Part shown: one piece after another, positions 1-10,730 of the stretch | Layout: each line of letters opens with the position of its first letter | Numbering within the stretch: position 1 is the first letter of the stretch | Source of the DNA: Haematobia irritans | Taxonomy: Eukaryota; Arthropoda; Insecta; Diptera; Muscidae | Assembly: GCF_050003625.1 (NCBI RefSeq) | Contig: NC_134398.1 | Location: 20,906,997 to 20,970,996 of the forward strand | DNA length: 64,000 nt | Direction of reading: 5' to 3' | Position numbers and translations under genes: made by a program | The notes under the pieces: model-generated | The model's database searches: none | Seen by the model: only the letters and a program-made list of their open reading frames with translations | What the model was told of the DNA's origin: nothing

Positions 1-240
1 GCCCAATATGCACTTATATGGCCCCAGAAGCCATAGTTTTATCCCGTTTTTTTGCGAAATTTAGAACACCGAGTACAACTAGCATTCTAACTGTACATAC
101 CAAATTTAGTTGAAATTCATTCAGATAAGATATAGCTCCCATATATATCTTTCACCCGATTTACACTCAAATGAACACAGAGACCAAAGTTTTACTCTTA
201 TTTACTCGAAATTTTGCACGGGGAGTATAATTAACATTTG
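1..240 (-). mobile_element. Family B element fragment, cut by the window edge
   Basis: The segment carries the family B monomer signature read on the minus strand: TAGCTCCCATATATATCTTT followed by a CCGATTT box, with 'aaattttgcac' and 'gccaaagttt'-type neighbours. It begins at the window edge and fades into unrelated AT-rich sequence near 240. Only about one and a half monomers are present, and they are more diverged than those of the large copy at 23.8-26.3 kb. No coding potential is seen. Confidence 0.7.
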
Positions 241-1144
241 AATATTTTTTGTCTTCAATCACAGAAATGATAGTATCAATAATCAAAGTCAATTAAAAAA
301 ACAATTGTTCCAGAAATTAATAGTTGATTTGTTGAACAATTAAATTTTTAATTGAAATTAGTTGAATATTTTTTTTAATCTATTAAAATTTTAATTGGAA
401 AAATTTTGGTGATATGTTATTTTTTCTGTATAGGAATGTGGAATATTTTCACCATTCTCTGTTGGTAAATATGATAAAATGTCATTCGAATTTTCAATAA
501 TAAATCATTTTAGTTGATTTAGATATAGAAGAATATTCAATTTATCCCAAATAGTGTCCCCAAATATATAATTATGCAATTGTTTGTGTGTATGTTTGTG
601 TCACAAATACATATGTGTTGTACGTTTGCCTAATTGTATTGCCCTGTTAAAGCAATTAAAAATGCAAATCAAATACCCATGTCGGTCCTTCTGCTCACGC
701 ATATATTCCCAACATACTTTACTCACACACACACAGACACAGGAGCTTATACTCCTATTCAGTAGTGAGTTCCAAAATATTCTGGTCTTCAAATTACGAA
801 AAACTTCATTCGCAACAATGATAATAGTTTATGCTTCATAGACTTTTTGCATAAATTTTGTAGTGATTTTGGAGCTGGAGCACAACAATCCCAACCATAG
901 AGAATAGTTCATTAATAAATGAATATGGTCATGAATGTTCAATTCCGCTCTCGGCATGAGAGGAAGCGGCATCAAATAATGGTTAAATAAATTATTGTGG
1001 TTTTTCATTTGTCCATCGAAAATATAGTGAGTGGTTTTTAGCGGTGCAAAATAAGACCACATTTAAATTAGGATGATATTTTAAACAATGACAAACATAA
1101 TTATACCACATTATGGTATGGTATGGTGATGCTGATGGGCACAG
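241..1144. other. Low-repeat AT-rich island, no gene recognised
   Basis: About 0.9 kb without the repeat families found elsewhere here. It holds a short CA-rich stretch near 725-740 and a few short ORFs on both strands that show no recognisable domain. I see nothing that supports a gene. Confidence 0.5.
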
Positions 1145-4100
1145 TGAGTATAATAGAAAATTTTGTCAATATTTTATATCAATAGAAAATTTTGTTAAAG
1201 TTTTATTTCTATAGAAAATTTTGTCAAAATTTTAGTTCTATAGAAAATTTTGTCAAAATTTTTTTCTATAGGAAATTTTGTCAATAATTTATTTCTAAAG
1301 AAATTTTTGTCAATATTTTATTTCTATAGCAAATTGTGTCAAAATTTTAATTCGACAGAAAATTTTGTAAAACTTTTATTTCTATAGAAAATTTTGTTAA
1401 AATTTTATTACAATAAAAATTTTGTCAAAATTTTATTTCCATAGAAAATTGTATCAAAATTTTATTTCCATAGAAAATTGTTTCAAAATTTTATTTCCAT
1501 AGAAAATTTGGTCAAAATTTTATTTCTATAGAGAATTTTTGTCAAAATTTTATTTTTATAGAAAATTTGGTCAAACTTCTATTTTGATAGGAAAATTTGT
1601 CAAACTTTTATTTCTATAGATTTTTTTTTTTAATTGTATTTCTATAGAAAATTTTGTCAAAATTTTATTTCTATAGAAAATTTTGTCAAAATTTCATTCG
1701 TATAGAAAATTTTGTCAAAATTTTATTTCTATCGAAAATTTTGTCAAAATTTTATTTCTATTTATTTCTAAAATTTTGTCATAATTTTGTTTTATAGGAA
1801 ATTTTGTCAAAATTTTATTTCAATAGAAAATTTTATCAATATTTTTTTCTATGGAAAATTTTGTCATAATTTTATTTTTATAGGAAATTTTGACAAACTT
1901 TTCTTTAAAAATTGTGTTAAAATTTTAATACTATAAAATTTTGGTCAACATTTTATATCCATAGAAAATCCAAACTTTATTTCTATAGAAAATTTGGTCA
2001 AAATTTTATTTCTATGGAAATAATTCTTAAAATTTTAATTCTATAGAAAATTTTGTCAACATTTTATTACTATAGAACATTTTGTCAACATTTTATTACT
2101 ATAGAAAATATTGTCAAAGTTTTATTTCTATAGAAAATTTTTTAAAAATTTTATTTCTATAGAAATAATTCTTAAAATTTTATTTCTATATTTCTATAGA
2201 AAATTTTGTCAAAACGTTATTTCTATAGAAAATTGTTTCAAAATTTTATTTCTAGAGGAAATTGTGTCAAAGTTTTACTTCTATAAACAATTCTGTAAAA
2301 ATTTTATTTCTATAGAAAATTTTGTCAAAATCTTATTTCTATAGAAAATGTTGTCAACATTTTATTTCTATAAAATTTTTTTTCAAAATTCTATTTCTAT
2401 AGAAAAACTTGTCAAAAAAATTATAATCAAAATTTTATTTCTTTAAAAAAATTGAAAATTTCGTGAAAATATTATTTCTATAGCAAATTTTAATTCTATA
2501 GAAAATTTTGGTAAAATTCTATATCTATAAAACATTTCTCAAAATTTTATTTCTATAGGAAATTTGGTCAAAATTTTATACCTATAGAAAGTTTTGTCAC
2601 AATTTTATTTCTATAGCACATTTTGCCAACACTTTATTTCTATAGAAAAAAATTGTCAAAAAAACTTTTTTGTCAAATTTTATTTCTATAGAGAATTTTT
2701 GTCAAAATTTTATTTTTATAGAAAATTTGGTCAAACTTTTATTTTGATAGGAAAATTTGTCAGACTTTTATTTCTATAGAATCTTTTTTTAAAAATTGTA
2801 TTTCTATAGAAAATTTTGTCAAAATTTTATTTCTATAGAAAATTGTTCAAAATATTATTTATATAAAAAATTTTGTCAAAATTTTATTTTTTTAGAAAAT
2901 TTTCTCAAAATTCTATTTCTATAGAAAATTATGTCAAAATTTTATTTCTATAGAAAATTTTGTCAAAATTTTACTTTTATAGGAAATTTTGTCACATTTT
3001 TCTTTCAAAATTTTGTTAAAAATTACTATTACTATAAAAATGTTGTCAAAACTTTATTTCTATAGAGAATTGTGTCAAAATTTTATTTCAATAAAAAACT
3101 GTGTCCAAACTTTATTTCTATAGAAAATTTGGTCAAAATTTTATTTCTATAGAAATATTTCTTGAAATTTTAATTCTATATTTCTATAGAAAATTTTGTC
3201 AAAACTTTATTTCTATAGAAAAATTTGTCAATATTTTATTTCTATAGAAAATTGTGTCAAAATTTTATTCCTATAAAAAATTGTGTCAAAGTTTTACTTC
3301 TATAAAAAATTCTGTAAAAATTTTATTTCTGTAGAAAATTTTGTCAAAATCTTATTTCTATAGAAAATTTTGTCAAAATTTTATTTCTATAAAAAATTTT
3401 ATCAGAATTCTATTTCTATAGAAAAACTTATAAAAAAAAAATTATAGTCAAAATTTTATTTCTTTAAAAAAATTTAAAATTTTGTGAAAATATTAATTCT
3501 ATAGAAAAATTTTGTTAAAATTTTATGTCTATAAAAAATTTCTCAAAATTTTATTTCTATAGAAAATTTTGTCAAACTTTTATTTCTATAGAAAATTTTG
3601 TCAAAATTTTATGCCTATAGAAAATTTGGTCAAAATTTAATTTCTATAGCAAATTTTGTCAACATTTTTTTTTTCTATAAAAAAAAATTTACATAAATTT
3701 TTTTGTCAAAATTTTATTTCTATGGAGAATTTTTGTCAAAATTTTATTTTGATAGAAAATTTGGTCAAACTTTTATTTTGATAGGAAAATTTGTCAAACT
3801 TTTAATTCTATAGATTTTTTTTAATTGTATTTCTATAGAAAATTTTGTCAAAATTTTATTTCTATAGAAAATGTTGTCAAAATTTCATTCCTATAGAAAA
3901 TTTTGACACAACTCTTTTTCTATAGAATACTTTGGCAAAATTTTATTTCAAAATTTTATTACTATAAAAATCTTGTGAAAATTTTATTTCTTTAAAAAAT
4001 TTTGTCCATATTTTATTTCTATAGAAAATTTTGTCAACATTTTATTTCCATAGAAAATTATGTTAAAATTTTATTTCTATAGAAAATTGTTTCAAAATTT

Positions 4101-4190
4101 TATTTCTATAGAAAATTTTACAAAAATTTTCTTTCTAAAGAACATTTTGTCAAGATGTTTTCAAAATTTTTTCCAAATTGTATTTATATA
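1145..4190 (+). repeat. 29-bp tandem array with higher-order repeats
   Basis: Head-to-tail degenerate copies of a 29-bp unit whose landmarks are TTTCTATAGAAA (a perfect palindrome) and AAAATTTTGTCAAAATTTT (a near palindrome with one central mismatch). The GTC against GAC of that centre, and the ATTTC that precedes CTATAG, give the array a direction, here plus. A marked variant (attttgataggaaaatttgt) recurs at 1581, 2741 and 3775, so blocks of about 1.03 to 1.16 kb have been copied as larger units. ORFs rich in F, Y and K that run through it (for example 2111-2344) only reflect the repeat and are not genes. Confidence 0.95.
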
Positions 4191-4861
4191 CACTGAAAAA
4201 AAATTTTCAAGATACTAAAGATTACGTAACCTCAATTTTAGGTTGCGCAATTTATACACTGTTAAGGACAAATTTCTTTAAAATAACGACATTTTAATTA
4301 AGATAAATTTTATAATCTTTGCTTCAAAAATTGTTTTCATTAATTTTAGGACACAAATTTTTTAAATTTGAGTCCCTCTGTCAAAGTCGTATTTGTTTGA
4401 AGTAAGGCAAATTTTCCTTAAAGTAAAGAAACACATTTTTGATTTCAAGAAATTGTCCTTTAATTAACTGAAATATTGAAACTTAAGATTTAATATAAAA
4501 ACGCTTCAAATATAGGCTAAGACTTATTTTGAGGATTTAGCATCTTTGGTTTAAAGTTTTTTTTTTTTTTGAATTAAGAAAATATTTTTTACTTCGAAGT
4601 ATCCGTCATTATTTGAAATTTTAAACTGACATTTGTTTGTACGTGAATATCTTTATTAATATACTGGAAAAATAGAATGAAAATTCGATAAATGAGATCT
4701 GTATCCTAATTTAAATTTTATAGATCTTAGATTTAAAGTCATATGGGTCGAAAAAAAATTTCCTTATTTTAAAGAAACCGCAACTTTGGCTCTGAATCAA
4801 TACCAAAAGCCCTAAAGGAAGGTCAAAATCTTTGGATGCACGTCAACTTTTTTTTTGAGTG
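4191..4861. mobile_element. Element E, AT-rich TA-flanked element inserted in the array
   Basis: A 671-bp block splits the 29-bp array cleanly. It starts CACTGAAAAAAAATTTT and its other end, read on the minus strand, starts CACTCAAAAAAAAAG, giving short inverted termini. TA lies directly outside both ends (4189-4190 and 4862-4863), and removing the block plus one TA restores an array monomer. TA duplication fits a Tc1/mariner-superfamily MITE, but no transposase remains. A diverged relative lies at 17472. Confidence 0.75.
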
Positions 4862-5440
4862 TAGAAAATTTTGTCAAAATTTTACTTCTGTTGAAAATGT
4901 TGTCAAAATTTTATTTATTTGCAAATTTAATCAAAATTTTATTTCTATAGACAATTTTGTCAATTTTTTTTTATAGAAAATTTTGTCAAAATTTTATTTC
5001 TAAAGAAAATTGTGTTAAAAAAATTGTTTCAAAATTTTATTTCTATATAATATTTTGTCAAACTTTTATTTCTATTAATATTTTTAAAAAATGTATTTTT
5101 ATAGAAAATTTTGCAAAAAAAAATTATTTATATAGAAAAAATTTTCAAAATTTTATTTTGATAAAAATTTTGTAAAAATGTAATTTCTATAAAAAAATTT
5201 TTTGACAAAATGTTATTTCTATAGAAAATCTTGTCAAGATTTTATTTCATATTTTATTTATTCATTATTTCATTTATTTCAGACAATTTTCCTAAAATTT
5301 GATTTAATTAGAAAATTTTGACAAAATTCAATTTCTATACAAAATTTTATTTCTGTAGAAATTTTGTTTTCAATATTTGATTTTTATTGATTTTTTTTTT
5401 CAAAATTTGGGTTGCATTATTTGCCATGTTAGGTCAATTT
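4862..5440 (+). repeat. 29-bp tandem array, continuation after element E
   Basis: Same unit and same plus orientation as the array before element E, becoming more degenerate and T-rich toward the right edge. It is the right part of one array cut in two by the insertion. Confidence 0.85.
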
Positions 5441-5995
5441 TTTCTTTAGTGTAAAAATGTTCAATTTATGTGACTACGGTGTCTGTAACTCTAGACGCCT
5501 ACATTACCTATCCTACTCGTTTACCCTATAAATAGGCAACATTTTTTTGTCATAACAAATACTAACATCCCCTTTGCCGGAACCATGTGTCACTTTTATT
5601 CTTTCCCCTCTAATTAATTTTAATACCCATTAACATATGCTACAGTTTAATTCTCTAATATCATGCAGTTGGTATACTTCCACTTATGCCCATTAAGGAT
5701 TGGCCTCTTCTGTCTATTAATAGTTTTTATGAGCTCTCCACACTGACTATTTCCGTAGTAAGTTGTCATAATTATGTCATAAAAAATAAAAACAAAAAAG
5801 TTTTCTATTATGCCGTTGACACATTATGTCACAACAGGTTTAATTACATTTGCGATATATGTACGTATGCAAGGCAAAGTAGGGGGTAAAATGGATTACC
5901 AAATGGAATTATGAACTTGGTATGAGCATAATTTAATTAGGAAATCTATATTTTGAAACAATATCAATTGCCACTAGAATAACTGAGAGGAGATA
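5441..5995. other. Low-repeat island, no gene recognised
   Basis: About 0.55 kb of non-array sequence. A 67-codon ORF at 5686-5889 (plus) has no recognisable domain, no neighbouring splice or initiation context that I can defend, and is short enough to be chance. Nothing else is supported. Confidence 0.45.
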
Positions 5996-6334
5996 TGTCA
6001 CCATAGGAGTGGGGATATACTAACATTGTCATTCCGTTTGCCACTCATCAAAATGTAGGTCTCAGACTCCATAGGAAATATATGTTTTGGGCCTTGGTGA
6101 AATTATGAGTCGATTAGCGATGTCCGTCCGCCTGTCTGTGGAAATCACGCATACTTCCGAACGCAACAAGCTATCGACTTGAAGTTTTGTACAAGTAGTT
6201 TTTATTGATGAAGATCAGATGGTATTGAAAATGGGCCATATCGGACCACCGATAGATATAGTTGTTATATCAACCGATCCCCATAAATTTCATCCGATCC
6301 TGTTGAAATTTGATACGTGATGTTAGCATATGGA

Positions 6335-7060
6335 AAATTTTTAACAAAAATAAAATTTTGCCAAAGTTTTTGTATACTAAATTTTCTATAGAAATAAAAT
6401 TTTGACAAAATTTTCTATAGAAATAAAATTTTGACAAAATTTTCTATAGGAATAAAATGTTGACAAAATTTTCTATAGACATAAGATTTTCTATAGAAAT
6501 AAAATTTTGACCAAATTTTCTATGAAATAAAATTGTGACCAAATGTTCTGTAGAAATAAAATTGTGACACAATTTTCTATAGAAATAAAATTTTCTATAG
6601 AAATAAAATTTTGAGCAAATTTTCTATGAAATAAAATTTTGACCAAATTTTCTATGAAATAAAATTTTGACAAAATTTTCTATAGAAATAAAATTGTGAC
6701 AAAATGTTCCATAGAAATAAAATTTTGACAAAATTTTCCATGAAATAAAATTTTGACAAAACTTTCCATAAAAATAAAAATTTCCAAAATTTTCTATAGA
6801 AATAAAATTTTGACAAAATTTTCTAATTAAATAAAATTTTGGCAACATATTCTATAGAAAGTAAATTTTGGCAACTTATTCTACAGAAATAAAATTTTGA
6901 GAAAATTTTCTATAGAAAAAAAATTATGACAAAATATTCAAATAAATAACATTTTTACAAAATTTACTATAGAAATAAAATTTTTTCAAAATTTTCTATA
7001 GAAATAAATTTAAACACAATTATTTGTAGAAAAAAAGTTTCTATAAATTTGTTTAAAAAT
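6335..7060 (-). repeat. 29-bp tandem array inside a family A element
   Basis: About 25 units of the 29-bp repeat in minus orientation (CTATAGAAATAAAATTTTG, GACAAAATTTT). It is bounded by family A sequence on the left and module H on the right, so this array is internal to the A copy. Confidence 0.9.
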
Positions 7061-7064
7061 TTTA

Positions 7065-7312
7065 TTTTTTTGGAGTTAATACTTCGATACATTTACAATT
7101 CAAGGGATATAAATAGACACTCAACTAAATTGTTGCTGTTAAAAGAGATCAAAATATAATAAAAAAACATTACTTTTGATTTTTTTTTTCATGATACAAA
7201 AATTTTATCAAACATTGCTAATAAAGTTTTTACTTGGTAGTTTTTTGGTCAAATTTTTTTAAAATTTTTGTAGATTATTTTTATCCCAAATGGCAATCGT
7301 GCTTAAAATACC
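7065..7312 (+). repeat. Module H, array-edge repeat
   Basis: A non-array block that recurs at the edge of several 29-bp arrays: 'caagggatat', then 'aaaaattt' with 'aaaactt', then GGTAGATT and GTGGTAAAATTTT-like segments, ending in TAGATTATTTTT and a 'ggcaatcgtg' box. Relatives are at 21590-21740, 26812-26850 (short), 50500-50650, and on the opposite strand at 7468-7500. Function unknown; it may mark one terminus of the array-bearing element. Confidence 0.55.
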
Positions 7313-7467
7313 TTGCAACCGGAAAATGTGACCACCACGTAATTCGATTGTACCTGATGGTCATAAGTAGGTCTTTCTATGCAATCCATGTTGTAGGGTA
7401 CATCCGATTTGGACTGGCTTAAGTAAAGGACATATATATTTATTTTGTATTGACTTCACGGTTGCCA

Positions 7468-9775
7468 CTCGTGCAAAAATAAGCTACCAAAATTTTAAAA
7501 AAATTTTGAATGCCAAGATTTTATTCCTAAATTTTGTCAAAATTCGTTTTCTATCGGAAATTTTGTCAAAATTTTATTTCTTTAGAAAACTTTGTCAAAA
7601 TTTTATTTCTATCGAAAATTTTGTCAAAATTTTATTTCTATAGAACATTTTGTCAAACTTTTATTTATATAAAATAAATTTTCAACATTTTGTCAAAATT
7701 GTATTTTTGTCGAAGATTTTGTCAAAATTTTATTTCTATTGAAAATTTTGTCAAAATTTTATTTCTATCGAAAATTTTGTCAAAATTTTATATCTGGCGA
7801 AAATTTTGTAAAAACATTATTACTATAGAAAATTGTATAAAGATTTTTTTCCTTTAGAAAATTTTGCCAAAATTTTATTTCTATAGAATATTTTTTAAAA
7901 ATTTTATGCATTTCGAAATTTTTGTCAAAATTTTCTTTCTATTTTTTCTATTTTATTTAGTTTGTCAAAATTTTACTTCTATAGAAAATTTTGTCAACAT
8001 TTTATTTCTATCGAAAATTTTCTCAAAATTTTATATCTGGCGAAAATTTTCTCAAAATATTATTACTATAGAAAATGTTATAAAGATTTTATTCCTATAG
8101 AAAATTTTGCCAAAATTTTCTATAGGAATAAGGTTTTGACAAAATTTTCTATAGAAGTAAAATATTGACAAACTAAATAAAATAGAAAAAATAGAAAGAA
8201 AATTTTGACAAAAATTTCGAAATGCATAAAATTTTTAAAAAATATTCTATAGAAATAAAATTTTGGCAAAATTTTCTAAAGGAATAAAATCTTTATACAA
8301 TTTTCTATAGTAATAATATTTTGAGAAAATTTTCGCCAGATATAAAATTTTGAGAAAATTTTCGATAGAAATAAAATTTTGACAAAATTTTCAATAGAAA
8401 TAAAATTTTTACAAAACCTTTTGTAAAATTTTGTAAAAATATTATTACTATAGAAAATTGTATAAAGATTTTATTCCTTTGTCAAAATTGGATTTCTATT
8501 TTTTTTTTTTCTATTTTATTTATTTTGTCAACATTTTATTTCCTAAGACAGTTTGTCAAAATTTTATTTCTATAGAAAATTTTGTCAAAATTTTATTTCT
8601 ATAGAAAATTTTGTCAAATTTTTATTTCTATAAAAATTTTGTCAAAATTTTATTTCTATTTGTTTTGTTTTGTTATTGTTGGTTTTGTTCTTTAAGCATT
8701 GTTGTTGTTTTTTATTTTTTTTTTTTTCAGCTTAAAACCATACATTGACTAAACTACAAGAGTAGCTTAACCTACAAGAGTAGCTTAACCTCTGTTGGTT
8801 AAGCTACTCTTGTAGTTTAGTCAATGTATGGTTTTAAGCTGAAATAAAAAACAACAACAAAATTTTATTTCTATAAAAAATTTTGTCAAAACCTTATTCC
8901 TATAGAAAATTTTGTCAAAACTTTTTTCTATAGAAAAAACTGTCAAAATTTTCTTAGGAAATAAAATTTTGAAAAAAATTTCTACAGAAATAATATTTTG
9001 ACAAAATTTTCTATAGAAATAAAATTTTGACAAAATTTTTTATAGAAATAAAATTTTGACAAAATTTGTAAAACAGTCCACTGTATTTTTCTCTATGTAC
9101 ACGAAAATTAAAGTTTTGACAAAATTTTATTAGGAAATAACATTTTGTCAAAATTTTAGTTCTATATAAAATAAATAAATAAAATAAAATTTTGACAAAA
9201 TTTTCTATAAAAATAACATTTTGGCATAATTTTCTATAGAAAAAAAAAATTTACAAAATTTCCTTAGTTTTCTATAGAAATAAGATTTTGGCAAAATTTT
9301 CTATAGAAATAACATTTTGGCAAAATTTTCTATAGAAATAAAATTTTGGCAAAATTTTCTTTAGAAATAAAATTTTGACAAATTTTCTATAGAAATAAAA
9401 TTTTGACAAACTGTCTTAGGAAATAAAATGTTGACAAAATAAATAAAATAAAAAAAAATAGAAATCCAATTTTGACAAAAATTTCGATATACATAAAATT
9501 TTTACAAAATATTCTATAGAAATAAAATTTTGACAAAATTTCCTAAAGGAGTAAAATGTTTATGCAAAATTTTATTTCTATTAAAAATGTTGTCAAAATT
9601 TTATACCTAAAAAAAATTTATGAAAATTTTATTTCTATCGTTAGTTTTATGCAAATTTTATTTCTATCGAAAATTTAGTAAAAAATGTATTTCTGTCGTT
9701 ATTTTATGAACATTTTGTCAAAATTTTAGCTTTATCAAAAATTTTGGCAAAGTTTTATTTCTATGGAAAATTGTA
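7468..9775. repeat. 29-bp array with long inverted duplications
   Basis: It opens with CACGGTTGCCACTCGTGC (module H end, inverted) and continues as a plus array to about 8105, minus to 8415, plus to 8940, minus to 9560, then degenerate plus copies. The turns are long inverted duplications: 7862-8002 matches the reverse complement of 8134-8275, sharing a rare variant with 'ttttatgcatttcgaaattt'; 8477-8590 matches the reverse complement of 9380-9480, sharing 'ttatttcctaagacagtttg'. Such pairs would fold into long hairpins. Confidence 0.85.
8655..8870. repeat. Module F terminal hairpin, no ribozyme
   Basis: An inverted pair made only of the F end region: TTATTGTTGGTTTTG, a T-run, CAGCTTAAAACCATACATTG, then ACTAAACTACAAGAGTAGC, followed almost at once by its reverse complement. 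The hammerhead part of F is absent. The right edge (AACAACAACAAAATTTTATT) runs straight into array sequence, the junction seen at other F copies. Confidence 0.85.
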
Positions 9776-10730
9776 GTGGGCAGGAATATTTTGCAAAGTC
9801 TGTCAAAGCATTAAGAATTCTTCCAATCTATATATGTCACTAAAATTAAACAAACGATACAGATTCGTAAATAAAACGAAATTTTTTGTTATTGTAATGA
9901 ATTTTCTTAAAGATAATGAAACGAAAAGTAAATGTCCGATTTGATCGAAATACACTCCACAGTTGTAGAAACCTTGGTCATGAACTGAACAGATGCAACA
10001 GATATTGGAAAAGAGCTTAGACTAAATCCATTGAGTAGCTTCATATTTAAACATCTGACATATTTTTCTTTACAAACAATATACTTAGTCCTCGGTTATT
10101 AGCCAATTTAACGGCTATATAATAGTCATAAGCAGTTACAAAATTTCTCAAAAAGATATCTAATCAATTCAATAAACACCTAATTTGAGTGTCTGCCGTC
10201 AGGCTATACAGAAGAAACTAAACAGAGGGGACAAAATCATTAAATTCTTATTGTATGAGCCCCATAAATTCTTATGAATTACAACAATTTCATGTAAAGT
10301 TTCCATACTTTCTTTGTGAAATGATAATAATTTTCCTTCAACAATTCTGCATATTCCGTTTTGATTGAATCATTAATATGTACATTAGTGGGATTTCTTT
10401 GTTGAAAACATTTAACCAGTTTTTTGTCATCATTACAAAATTGCTAGCAATGATGGAAAAAAAGATGGCCAACCCAAATCATGTTTTTTGTTTGTCTTCT
10501 TTTTGAAGCATACGGAAGTGTTGCATACAAATAGGCGACAAACACTTTTTTCCTCATATTTTTTTGTTCCGGCTCAATTGATGTTATATGCTCGCGAGAC
10601 AGGAGTGTATAAACACAGCACACTGGGAAAAATAAGTCTGTCCATTAAACCAATGTGAAATTTTATTTACTCTAATTCGCAAAAAAATTACTTGGTTTTA
10701 ATATTTATTCGTTTATTTGTTATTCGTTTA
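9776..10730. other. Low-repeat island, no gene recognised
   Basis: About 0.95 kb of ordinary-complexity AT-rich DNA. A CACACTGGGAAAAATAAG string near 10619 resembles the end of AT-rich TA-flanked elements like E and K, but no partner end is visible. No ORF of note. Confidence 0.45.

Larger units (their letters stand above)
5996..7425 (-). mobile_element. Family A element, diverged copy carrying an internal 29-bp array
   Basis: The left part has the family A 3' region read on minus: 'ccataggagtggggatat', the CCGTTTG box, 'gtcgattagcgatgtccgtccg', and one partial monomer up to about 6330. The right part at 7310-7425 has the family A 5' region ('gtaattcgattgt', 'caatccatgttgtagggta', a decayed GGCCT box). 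Between them lies a minus-oriented 29-bp array and module H. It is strongly diverged, so an old copy. Confidence 0.75.

Noticed and set aside
2111..2344. F/Y/K-rich ORFs through 29-bp arrays (also at 6624, 7864, 56738, 58712, 63583 and others)
   Set aside because: They track degenerate tandem units, differ in frame between units and have no domain.
1145..5440. CRISPR-like regular repeats
   Set aside because: There are no unique spacers; the units are contiguous and degenerate, and the sequence is eukaryotic.
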